A stretch of 20,024 bases of DNA from JAHELQ01 sp965603365 (GTDB lineage: Bacteria > Acidobacteriota > Aminicenantia > UBA2199). Made by a program: the position numbers and the translations under genes. Shown one piece after another: positions 1-6,565 of this stretch. The stretch spans positions 1 to 20,024 of the forward strand of contig CBFDCR010000087.1 in the NCBI GenBank assembly GCA_965603365.1, in the 5' to 3' direction. The notes below the pieces were generated by a model. The model did no database searches. It was not told the DNA's origin and was given only the letters and a program-made list of their open reading frames with translations. The first letter of the stretch is position 1; each line of letters begins with the position of its first letter.

Positions 1-69
1 AAAGGCTTATAAAGAAGAACGAAGAGGGGCGATCGGAGCCCGGGGCTCATCTCCCACAGGCCAGGGGAT

Positions 70-240
70 CGAGATCACCCCTTTTTGCCCCGATATCACC
101 CCTGGAGGGCACCGATGTCACCCCTTTTTGCCCCGATATCACCCCCAGGGGGCACCGATATCGACCCTTTTTGCCCCGATATCACCCCTGGAGCTCCGAT
201 ATCGATCCTTCAAGCTCCGGTATCGATCCTTTTTGGCCAG
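70..240. repeat. Tandem array of eight ~21-bp units of two alternating types
   Basis: Units begin at 70, 91, 113, 134, 156, 177, 197 and 218, with lengths 21, 22, 21, 22, 21, 20, 21 and about 23. Each starts with a version of CGATATCACCCCT, containing the self-complementary GATATC. Units 1, 3 and 5 end in TTTTTGCCC. Units 2 and 4 end in a GGAGGGCAC-like tail. This gives a higher-order period of about 43 bp. Units 6-8 are more diverged, with GATCCTT replacing CACCCCT in 7 and 8. The 21/22 alternation breaks any reading frame, which argues for non-coding DNA. The period is close to two helical turns, so units present similar faces of the helix. Function is unknown. Confidence 0.85.
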
Positions 241-250
241 GTATAAGAGG

Positions 251-294
251 GTTCAGGTTCAGGTTCAAGTTCAAGGGAGCTAAGAGGCTAAGAG
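251..294. repeat. Two adjacent microsatellite tracts (6 bp x4, 8 bp x2)
   Basis: GTTCAG, GTTCAG, GTTCAA, GTTCAA occupy 251-274 without interruption. GCTAAGAG is repeated exactly at 279-286 and 287-294. The tracts directly follow the 21-bp array. They are probably slippage products in unconstrained DNA. Confidence 0.7.
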
Positions 295-351
295 CAGTAC
301 GGTATTTTCCCCGGTCTTGAACTTTTGCCTGACTGTCTGATGTTTTTTTTA

Positions 352-391
352 CATCATTCCATCATTCCACCATTCCAATATTCCAACTCTC
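352..391. repeat. Decayed octamer tandem repeat (five units)
   Basis: Five consecutive 8-bp units run from 352 to 391: CATCATTC, CATCATTC, CACCATTC, CAATATTC, CAACTCTC. The first two are identical and divergence increases toward the right. No function is evident. Confidence 0.65.
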
Positions 392-487
392 TTAATCTAA
401 TTGTCCTGAAACACGATTTCGGTCGTCTGAAGGGATAAATGATTGTATCTTAGGATATAAATCATATCTTAATTTCAGGAGGTCAAC

Positions 488-1057
488 ATGTCTCAGAGAC
501 AAATGTTTGCAGATTGCATCGAGGAAAAAAAGGGTTTTGTCGGTTTCCTTAAGCAGCCGACGCTTTGGGTTGTCGTTCTGACATTGGTGGTGGCTGGTTC
601 GGTTTATACCCTGCTCTCCCACAACTCCCCCGAGATGATGAGTCCCGGAGAGGTCGAAGAGTCCCTCCAGGTGGTCTGGCAGGATTCCAGGTGGGTGGAC
701 AAGGAGGTAACCTCCACCGAGGTGAAGATCGTACCCATCATCTCCTTCAAGATCAAAAATGTGGGCCCGAGGCCGTTGAGTCACATCAATGTGATCGGCG
801 TGTTTAGCCTGGAGGAAGACGGTCAGCAACTGGGAGAGGAGAAGGTTTTGAGCCTTGCCGACACCCTGTCGCCGGGACAGGAAAGCGCAGAGGTGGTGTT
901 TAAATCCTCCACCGGTTATGCCGCCAGTTCAAAGGAGGCCTTTGCCCGGAATGAAAAGGAATGGAAACCGGTGAAGGTAAAACTCATGGCCCGGGTAGGG
1001 GCAGTGATGGCCACCCTGGGCGAATACCCCATCAAACGCCAGATCAAAGACGTGTAA
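488..1057 (+). CDS. Membrane-anchored protein with a FxLYD/DUF3426-like domain, function unknown
   Basis: A 189-residue protein. Start ATG 488 is well supported by AGGAGGT at 477-483, five bases upstream. A short cytoplasmic segment (1-25, with EEKKG) precedes a single hydrophobic helix at about residues 26-44. The remaining ~140 residues should then be outside the membrane. Residues 80-170 look like a small beta-sandwich: VKIVPIISFKIKNVGPRPLSHI, a strand with EEDGQQLGEE, then SPGQESAEVVFKS. This pattern (ligand-like strands, N-x-G-x-x-P turn, S-P-G-Q turn) resembles FxLYD/DUF3426-type domains. The resemblance is by eye only. No catalytic motif is seen. It converges on the S9 peptidase gene and has no same-strand partner, so its role cannot be read from context. 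Confidence 0.8.
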   Translation: MSQRQMFADCIEEKKGFVGFLKQPTLWVVVLTLVVAGSVYTLLSHNSPEMMSPGEVEESLQVVWQDSRWVDKEVTSTEVKIVPIISFKIKNVGPRPLSHINVIGVFSLEEDGQQLGEEKVLSLADTLSPGQESAEVVFKSSTGYAASSKEAFARNEKEWKPVKVKLMARVGAVMATLGEYPIKRQIKDV

Positions 1058-1084
1058 AACACCTTGCACGGTTGCGGCAAATGG

Positions 1085-1182
1085 GTGCAAACTTGCGTCA
1101 AATTGTATCAATTTTGTATCTCATTCACCCGATAACGGAGAAAATAGGTGCAATCTTGTTCAAAATCAGTGCAAAGTTGCAC
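1085..1182. repeat. Repeated GTGCAA-centred palindromic motifs between convergent genes
   Basis: The 152-bp gap between two convergent genes has three copies of a GTGCAA motif followed by a TTG half-site: GTGCAAACTTGCG (1085-1097), GTGCAATCTTG (1148-1158) and the perfect palindrome GTGCAA-AG-TTGCAC (1169-1182). TTGCACGG also occurs at 1064-1071 and again at the end of the palindrome (1178-1185). Read on the minus strand, the palindrome could form a short hairpin downstream of the S9 peptidase, followed by TGATTTTG. It could act as a weak terminator, but the U-tract is poor. Confidence 0.45.
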
Positions 1183-1209
1183 GGTCCCCAAACCGAAGGG
1201 GAAAAAGTA

Positions 1210-3282
1210 CTAATCTTCTAAGTTGAGGCCGTAGCGGTCGCTGATGTCTAAGGGCGGCCGGGGGCCGTCTAATGGTTTGGCTTCCATCACGTACCAGTCG
1301 TACCACTGCAGCACCCGGTAGAGGACGTCGATCCGTCCCGGCTGTTTGCGGTTGCCGTGGCCTTCGCCGGGGTACTGCACCAGCCGCACCGCCGGGTGGT
1401 TGTTCATCTTCAAGCGGCGGTACAGTTCCAGGCTCTGGGAGGGATGGACACGGGGGTCTTCGGCGCCGCCGATGATCAGGGTGGCCGTCTTGCTCCGGTG
1501 GGCCCAGTAGATGGGGCTGCGCTTCAGGCTCAGATCCCACATCTGCTCCAGCAGGCTGCCGGAATGGACATACAACTCTTCGTAGGGAATATCGGTGCTG
1601 CCCCGCTTGCTGATGAGATCGCTGATGCCCACGAACATGCAAACCGCCCTGACATACTTCGTGTAATAGGTGGCAAACCAGGCAGCCGCATAACCACCGT
1701 AAGAACCACCGCCCAGACCGACCCGGCCGGGATCGGCCACTCCCTTCCGGACCAGGTAGTCGATGCCGTCGGCGATGTCGTCAAACTCCTTTCCCGCCGG
1801 GTCTTCGTAGCCTGCCAGGGCAAATTTTACGCCGTAGCCGGTGCTGGCCCGGTAGTTGGGGTAGAAGACCAGGTAACCCTTGCCCGCCAGCACCTGTCCC
1901 GGTGTGGCGTAGCGGGTGAGCCAGCCATTGGTGTAGTGACTCTCCGGGCCGCCGTGAACGGTTACGATCAGGGGGTAACGTTTGCCCTCCCGGAAGTCCA
2001 GCGGGTAGATCAAGAGTCCCTCTATCTCCTGCCCATCCCGGGCCGGGTAGTGAATGACCGCCTGTTTACCCAATTTTCGCTGCGGCAGCCAGGTATTCAG
2101 GCGGGTCAACCGCTTGACCTTCCGGCCGGGCCGCCAATAAAATACATCTCCCGGGATGTCGGCCGCACCGCCCACAAAGGCAAAGTGTTTGAAGTCCCCG
2201 GTAAAATCGGCCCGTCGGAAGGTGATACCGGTCTTTCGGGCGTCTAAGATGACCGTTCGCTTGCCGCCCCGGGCGTCCACCAGGCTGAGGCTGGACCATA
2301 CCCCTTCACCGGCCTGGTAGACCACGGTGTTATCGTCTTTCCAGGCAGTCCAGTTGACGTGGCCGCGGAAACCGGGGATAGTCAGGTTTTTGATCTTTTT
2401 GGTCTTGATGTCGATGACATAGACCTGGCTCACCGCGTGGTCTTTGCGTTCTAAGGCCGCGGTATAGGCGATCCGACTGCTGTCGGGACTGAACTCGAAG
2501 TTTCCCAGTTTGCCGGGGTTGTCCGTCAACCGGCTCCATGTTTTGGTCTTGATATCCAGTAAATAGACCTTTTGAAACATGTAGCGGTGATCCACCAGGT
2601 TTTGCTTCGAGATGGCGGCAGCAATGGTGCTGCCGTCCGGGCTGAAGGTAAAACTCCAGACGGTTTTGTCGGTGGTTAACCGGATCGGTTGATCTTCATT
2701 GTTTAGCCCTTGCAGGTAGAGGGTGCGATGCTTGAGATTCTCTTCGTAAAAGATAAAGCCATAACCCTTCTTCTCCAATTCCTTTTCCCTTTTGCTTTCC
2801 GGCGGCAGGGCGAGGAAGGCGATGTGTTTGCCGTCGGGGTGCCATGCAAAATCGTTGACCGAGGTTTGCCAGTGGGTGACCTGGACGGCTTCGCCGCCGT
2901 CCACCGGGATGACCCATACCTGGTTTTTGGCCTGCTCGTCCCTCCTGGTGATAAACCCCAGCCTGGAGCCGTCAAGACTCCAGCGTATATGATTGATATT
3001 GACCTTGCCGGTGATAAAGGGTTTGATCAGGCCGGTGTGGGGGGAGACCAGGTACAACTCCCGGTAAGCGGAGCCAGGCTCTTCACCGGCCGACCGCGGT
3101 ACATTCACGGTGTAGGCGATCCACTGCCCGTCCGGGCTGATCTGCACATCGGCGCAGGTGCGGGTGTTGAGCACATCCTGGGGGGAAAACGGCCCGGCGG
3201 CCTGGATACCCAACAGGAACAGGGAGAAGAAAACCGAAACGGACATACATACGACCATAAGGCGAATAACTTTTTTGTTCAT
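1210..3282 (-). CDS. Secreted S9 family (prolyl oligopeptidase-type) serine peptidase
   Basis: A dipeptidyl/acylaminoacyl-peptidase-like serine hydrolase of ~690 residues that trims short peptides outside the cytoplasm. The N-terminus is a signal peptide (NKK, then a long hydrophobic stretch ending LGIQAAG). Residues ~30-400 form a beta-propeller with repeated SPDG/SPDS blade motifs (ISPDGQWIAYT, FSPDGSTIAA, FSPDSSRIAYT). The C-terminal alpha/beta-hydrolase has HGGP (oxyanion region) and the triad, numbered from the upstream TTG: Ser528 in GGGSYGGY, Asp610 in GGAEDPRVH, His643 in GEGHG. An in-frame TTG lies at 3285, but GGAGG (3288-3292 on this strand) is five bases from ATG 3282 and only two from the TTG, so ATG 3282 is preferred. 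The CULT-domain gene lies 94 bp upstream on the same strand, but this gene seems to have its own promoter. Family assignment is firm; substrate is unknown. Confidence 0.95.
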   Translation of the reverse strand: MNKKVIRLMVVCMSVSVFFSLFLLGIQAAGPFSPQDVLNTRTCADVQISPDGQWIAYTVNVPRSAGEEPGSAYRELYLVSPHTGLIKPFITGKVNINHIRWSLDGSRLGFITRRDEQAKNQVWVIPVDGGEAVQVTHWQTSVNDFAWHPDGKHIAFLALPPESKREKELEKKGYGFIFYEENLKHRTLYLQGLNNEDQPIRLTTDKTVWSFTFSPDGSTIAAAISKQNLVDHRYMFQKVYLLDIKTKTWSRLTDNPGKLGNFEFSPDSSRIAYTAALERKDHAVSQVYVIDIKTKKIKNLTIPGFRGHVNWTAWKDDNTVVYQAGEGVWSSLSLVDARGGKRTVILDARKTGITFRRADFTGDFKHFAFVGGAADIPGDVFYWRPGRKVKRLTRLNTWLPQRKLGKQAVIHYPARDGQEIEGLLIYPLDFREGKRYPLIVTVHGGPESHYTNGWLTRYATPGQVLAGKGYLVFYPNYRASTGYGVKFALAGYEDPAGKEFDDIADGIDYLVRKGVADPGRVGLGGGSYGGYAAAWFATYYTKYVRAVCMFVGISDLISKRGSTDIPYEELYVHSGSLLEQMWDLSLKRSPIYWAHRSKTATLIIGGAEDPRVHPSQSLELYRRLKMNNHPAVRLVQYPGEGHGNRKQPGRIDVLYRVLQWYDWYVMEAKPLDGPRPPLDISDRYGLNLED

Positions 3283-3300
3283 CAAATCCTCCAGACAAAG

Positions 3301-3329
3301 ATTTTACCAGTACAGCTATAAAAATTCAA
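3301..3329 (-). promoter_or_regulatory. Putative sigma70 promoter for the S9 peptidase
   Basis: On the minus strand TTGAAT (3324-3329) is followed after 17 nt by TAAAAT (3301-3306). The predicted start of transcription falls close to the ribosome binding site, giving a very short leader. That is the main doubt. Confidence 0.35.
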
Positions 3330-3376
3330 TAGAATGAATGACACAACCGTAGGGTGCAAGTGACATTTTTTGTGGG

Positions 3377-3820
3377 TCAGGTGAGATTGTTGAGGATGAG
3401 GCCGTAAAAACTCTTGCCGTTGGCCTGATAGAACCAGCCCAGATGACGGTAGCAATTGCCGCATAGGGAAAAATTCCAGCTAAAACCGGGAAACCAGGTG
3501 TGCTCGTCGGTGGGGATACCCTGGCTGACACACCCCCAGGCCGTAATAAAACAACCGATGGTGTAGACTATGCCGGCCGGATTTTTAAAGGTGTGCCGGT
3601 GTTGGCCGTTAATAGGGGCGGCCTGGTCAATGGAGGTGATTTTATGGTTGCAATTCTTGCAGAAAATGGGTTTCTCTTCTTCCTTTTCTTTTTTACCCGG
3701 CTTCTCCTTTGTTTTAAGTATGGCTTCGATCTGTTCGTCCGACAGGGTCTGGCGGAACCGGAGCGGGGGCTCTCTAAAGCCGACTGCTTCTTCATGGGCC
3801 TGGGCTGTCGATGGTACCAT
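3377..3820 (-). CDS. Cereblon-like CULT-domain protein
   Basis: A 147-residue, soluble protein. Start ATG 3820 has AGGAGG nine bases upstream (3830-3835). Residues 1-50 are a variable leader with a LSDEQIEAIL helix and a charged linker (KEKPGKKEKEEEK). Residues 51-145 match the CULT fold of cereblon. The zinc ligands are C54-x2-C57 and C120-x2-C123. The cage tryptophans are W109 and W115 in EHTWFPGFSW and W129 in HLGWFY, corresponding to human W380, W386 and W400. The lead-in HTFKNPAG and GIPTDE also match. In eukaryotes this pocket binds thalidomide-type imides and C-terminal cyclic-imide degrons; bacterial single-domain CULT proteins are known. There is no signal peptide and no Lon-like or DDB1-binding domain. 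The gene lies directly upstream of a secreted peptidase on the same strand. The fold is confident; the natural ligand and role are unknown. Confidence 0.9.
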   Translation of the reverse strand: MVPSTAQAHEEAVGFREPPLRFRQTLSDEQIEAILKTKEKPGKKEKEEEKPIFCKNCNHKITSIDQAAPINGQHRHTFKNPAGIVYTIGCFITAWGCVSQGIPTDEHTWFPGFSWNFSLCGNCYRHLGWFYQANGKSFYGLILNNLT

Positions 3821-3842
3821 CCGCTTCTGCCTCCTAATAAAT

Positions 3843-3870
3843 ATTGTATGTGATTTTTAGCTTAAATCAA
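3843..3870 (-). promoter_or_regulatory. Putative promoter of the CULT-domain gene
   Basis: On the minus strand TTGATT (3865-3870), 16 nt, TACAAT (3843-3848). Transcription would start near 3836, just ahead of the ribosome binding site at 3830-3835. Confidence 0.4.
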
Positions 3871-3977
3871 GTCCTTTCCCTTTTTTTCTTAAAAAGTGTC
3901 CCAAAACAGGTTCCCGGACGATTTATATATAAAGTCAAAACATTTTTATGGTGTATGTCATTTCATGGAGGCTATAT

Positions 3978-4064
3978 ATGTTTAAAAAGATTATTTTAAT
4001 TTTATTACTCATTCTTATTTTTCTCCATTCGAGTTTTTGGGGGAGCTTAGAATGTTGGAAGTAA
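3978..4064 (+). CDS. 28-residue hydrophobic leader or small membrane peptide overlapping the ABC ATPase
   Basis: ATG 3978 has GGAGG upstream (3967-3971, six bases away) and opens a frame of 28 codons ending at TAA 4062-4064. The peptide starts MFKK, continues with about 13 hydrophobic residues (IILILLLILIFLH) and ends SSFWGSLECWK. Its last 13 bases overlap the ABC ATPase start (ATG 4052), so translation of the two could be coupled. It may be a genuine small membrane protein, a translational leader, or the stump of a lost exported protein. Nothing shows which. Confidence 0.4.
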   Translation: MFKKIILILLLILIFLHSSFWGSLECWK

Positions 4065-4819
4065 GAGGCATCACCAAAAAGTTCAACAATGTACCGGTGG
4101 TCAACGACGTCAGTTTCAGGGTGGAGGCCGGGGAGATACTGGGATACCTGGGACCCAACGGCGCCGGCAAGACCACCACGGTGAGGATGCTGGCCGGTCT
4201 GCTGGAACAGGGTCGAGGTCAAATACTCTTTAACGGCCAGGATATCCATGCAGATCCGCTTGACTACAAAAAACGGATTGGTTATGTTCCGGAACATGGC
4301 GAGTTATATTCCTTCTTGAGTGGACTCGAATATCTCCAACTGGTGGGCCGGCTGCGGCAGATACCGGAAATCCTTTTAAACCGGAAAATCGGCGGTATAC
4401 TTGAACAGATGGGGCTGACCGTAGAGATGCACCTGGCCATCTCCGGCTATTCCAAGGGGATGAAACAAAAAATATTAATTGCCGCCGCCCTGCTTCACGA
4501 TCCGGATATCCTATTGTTGGATGAACCGCTGTCCGGCCTGGATATTTCCACTACCCTTGTTTTGAAGGATCTGTTTCAACTGTTAGCGGAAAAGGGCAAG
4601 ATCATTATCTATTCCTCCCACATCCTGGAGGTGGTAGAGAAAATATGCAGCCGGGTGATCATTCTAAACCGGGGGAAAATTGTGGCCGATGATTCGGTGA
4701 ATCACCTGAGTGAACTCATGAAACTGCCCTCCTTAGAGTCGATCTTCCGGGAACTGGTGCGGCAAACCGATACCCACCTCTATTCCCGGCGGATGGCCGA
4801 CATGATGGCCATGAATTGA
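4052..4819 (+). CDS. ABC-2 type exporter, ATP-binding subunit
   Basis: A 255-residue ATPase that powers an efflux or membrane-export transporter. The ABC motifs are in order: Walker A GPNGAGKT (34-41), Q-loop region YVPEHGELY (about 78-86, with Glu-His where Gln is common, as in many CcmA/YhaQ-like ATPases), signature SGYSKGMKQ (131-139), Walker B ILLLDEP (153-159) followed by SGLD, and switch histidine H190 in SSH. An in-frame TTG start at 4037 would add five residues, but ATG 4052 is preferred because GGGGGAG (4039-4045) lies six bases upstream. The permease gene follows after nine bases, so the two are an operon. The substrate cannot be predicted. Confidence 0.95.
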   Translation: MLEVRGITKKFNNVPVVNDVSFRVEAGEILGYLGPNGAGKTTTVRMLAGLLEQGRGQILFNGQDIHADPLDYKKRIGYVPEHGELYSFLSGLEYLQLVGRLRQIPEILLNRKIGGILEQMGLTVEMHLAISGYSKGMKQKILIAAALLHDPDILLLDEPLSGLDISTTLVLKDLFQLLAEKGKIIIYSSHILEVVEKICSRVIILNRGKIVADDSVNHLSELMKLPSLESIFRELVRQTDTHLYSRRMADMMAMN

Positions 4820-4828
4820 GAGGGAACA

Positions 4829-6553
4829 ATGTCACCCATGGCTAAACAATTTACATTGGCGCAGAACACAGCGGATAGGTGGCGCCGGTCTATGATCTTG
4901 ATCCGGCATTTTGTATTAAGGTTTGCCGACAATGATCTGATGAGTTTTGAACATGAGCGGCGGGAGAGCCAGTTGGTACTATTGGCCGCCTTAACCATGG
5001 TGAGCGGGGCGGTGGCCCATCTGATCTTTTTTAAGTTTTTACTGCTCCATTCGTCGGTGAAAATCGCCAGCATCTGGCCGGAAAAAACGTATTTCCTGTC
5101 CTATGTCATGGCCCTTTCCGGTATGTTATGTATCATTGCCCGGGATAATTTGTTTATGGATCGCAGTGATTTCGCGAACTTAGCGGTTTTGCCCCTGAAA
5201 CGGCAAACCTTGTTTGCAGCAAAATTTTGCGGCACCTTGTTCTATATTTTTCTGATTGCCGCGGCCATGAATCTGTTTTCTACGCTGGTGATTACCTTTT
5301 ATCTGATGGAGAAGCTGCTGCAGCCTCCACTATATTTTGTCCTGATTCACCTCATCTCCAACTTCCTGGCCATCTTGTTTGTGTTTCTGGCCATCGCTGC
5401 CCTCCAGGGCATACTGATGGTATTTTTGAGAGGCAGGTGGTTCCGGCGGATTTCGGCCCTGATGCAGGGCGCCCTGTTGATCGGGTTTATTTCGGTCTTT
5501 GTCTGGTTCCCGAAATTATATCCGTCCCTCCCCCAATTAAAGGCCGGTCATTCACTATTTCTTTATCTCTATCCCCCCTCCTGGTTTGCCGGGCTCCATG
5601 AGCGGCTTTCAGGGAGTGTGGATCCTCTCTATGGCCGGCTGGCGTTGTTGGGGGTACTGGTGATATGCCTGGCGGTGTTAATCTATGGATTGACCCTGCC
5701 TTTCAGTTTGAAACGCTATCTGCAGCGGGCCGATTTCCGGGAATCGACCGTTTCCCTCTTTCGCCCCCTGCGGAGGCTCACCGGTCGATTGAAGGATGTC
5801 TTTTTAAAAGAACCGGTGGAGCGGGGCATCTTTCATTTTTTTATGCTGACCCTGAGGCGCAGTAAAAAGCACCGGTTCTACCTGACCCTCATGATGGCGC
5901 TGCCGGTGGGATTTGTGGTCAGTCAAGCGGTCTACTTGTTTTCCCGGAAGGGGCTTCACTATTTTGAGGCGGTAAATGTGCCCATGCTCTACTTCCCCTT
6001 TATACTGAGTTTTGCCTTGATCGGCGGGCTCCGCATCCTGGTGGAACTGCCGGTGAATGCCAATGCCCATTGGCTGTTCCAGGTCAGTGAAAATTTCAGG
6101 CGGCATCTATATGCCGCCGGTTTGAAAAAGGCGCTGTGTTGTGCCGCGGTTTTGCCGTTGTTTCTCATATTATCGGTGGTTTACCTCTACTTCTGGAAAC
6201 CGGGAATCGCCCTGCAGCACTCCCTCTACTGCCTGGTGACGCTGCTGTTAATGGTGGAGGTTTTTTTCCTGGGCTACCGGAAAGTCCCCTTTGCCGCTGT
6301 GTACAACCCGGAGGCCACCAATCTCAAGGCCACCTGGCCCCTGTTTCTCCTCATCTTCCTCATCTATTCCTTCGTTTTTTTCAAATTGGGACTATTACTC
6401 CTTTTGAAGCCCCAGTACAACATCCTGTTTTACCCGGCGGCCTTCCTGCTCCACCTGGGCCTCAAATGGTATGAAAACAAAAATGGTAAATCCGGTCTGG
6501 TCTTCGTAGAAGAGAGTCCCCCCCTCATGCTCAGCCTCGACCTCGGTCGATAA
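4829..6553 (+). CDS. ABC-2 type exporter, membrane permease subunit
   Basis: A 574-residue polytopic membrane protein and the partner of the preceding ATPase. Start ATG 4829 follows a purine-rich GAGAGGGA site at 4818-4825. The order of segments suggests two related halves. In the first, an amphipathic N-terminal region (FVLRFADNDLMSFEHERRES) leads into helices near residues 45-65 and 85-105, then the cytoplasmic motif LAVLPLKRQTLFAAKF, typical of ABC-2 permeases of the PLP-R/K type, and several more helices. A second set lies between about 340 and 545. A long cytoplasmic loop (FSLKRYLQRADFRES through LKEPVERGIF) separates them. It converges on the AAA/DUF4143 gene with 12 bp between stops. 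Permease identity is sound; cargo is unknown. Confidence 0.88.
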   Translation: MSPMAKQFTLAQNTADRWRRSMILIRHFVLRFADNDLMSFEHERRESQLVLLAALTMVSGAVAHLIFFKFLLLHSSVKIASIWPEKTYFLSYVMALSGMLCIIARDNLFMDRSDFANLAVLPLKRQTLFAAKFCGTLFYIFLIAAAMNLFSTLVITFYLMEKLLQPPLYFVLIHLISNFLAILFVFLAIAALQGILMVFLRGRWFRRISALMQGALLIGFISVFVWFPKLYPSLPQLKAGHSLFLYLYPPSWFAGLHERLSGSVDPLYGRLALLGVLVICLAVLIYGLTLPFSLKRYLQRADFRESTVSLFRPLRRLTGRLKDVFLKEPVERGIFHFFMLTLRRSKKHRFYLTLMMALPVGFVVSQAVYLFSRKGLHYFEAVNVPMLYFPFILSFALIGGLRILVELPVNANAHWLFQVSENFRRHLYAAGLKKALCCAAVLPLFLILSVVYLYFWKPGIALQHSLYCLVTLLLMVEVFFLGYRKVPFAAVYNPEATNLKATWPLFLLIFLIYSFVFFKLGLLLLLKPQYNILFYPAAFLLHLGLKWYENKNGKSGLVFVEESPPLMLSLDLGR

Positions 6554-6565
6554 CATCCATTTAGA

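Larger units (their letters stand above)
1..487. other. Gene-poor region dominated by short tandem repeats
   Basis: No convincing gene lies here. The region holds the ~21-bp array (70-240), a hexamer and an octamer tract (251-294) and a decayed octamer tract (352-391). It ends in the ribosome binding site of the next gene (AGGAGGT at 477-483). Just before that site is an AT-rich stretch with a small inverted repeat, GATAT-aaatc-ATATC (454-468), and the 7-mer TATCTTA occurs twice (446-452 and 465-471). No clear -35/-10 pair could be placed. One + frame is open from position 2 to a stop at 281-283, but it runs through the repeats and is not considered coding. Confidence 0.6.

Noticed and set aside
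61..240. The 21-bp array as a CRISPR or as a heptapeptide-coding repeat on the minus strand.
   Set aside because: There are no distinct spacers between units, and the 21/22 alternation shifts the frame with a stop in the minus-strand reading.
2..283. A + strand frame open from the window edge to a stop at 281-283, possibly the end of an upstream gene.
   Set aside because: It runs through the 21/22-bp repeat array, whose unit lengths are not multiples of three, and the translation is low-complexity with no recognisable domain.
1186..1210. CCCC/GGGG hairpin as a terminator between convergent genes.
   Set aside because: The stem is only 4-5 bp with a long loop, and there is no T-run on the correct side of either strand.
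1357..2247. Long + strand open frame opposite the S9 peptidase gene.
   Set aside because: It is the antisense shadow of a gene with a complete catalytic triad; no ribosome site and no domain logic.
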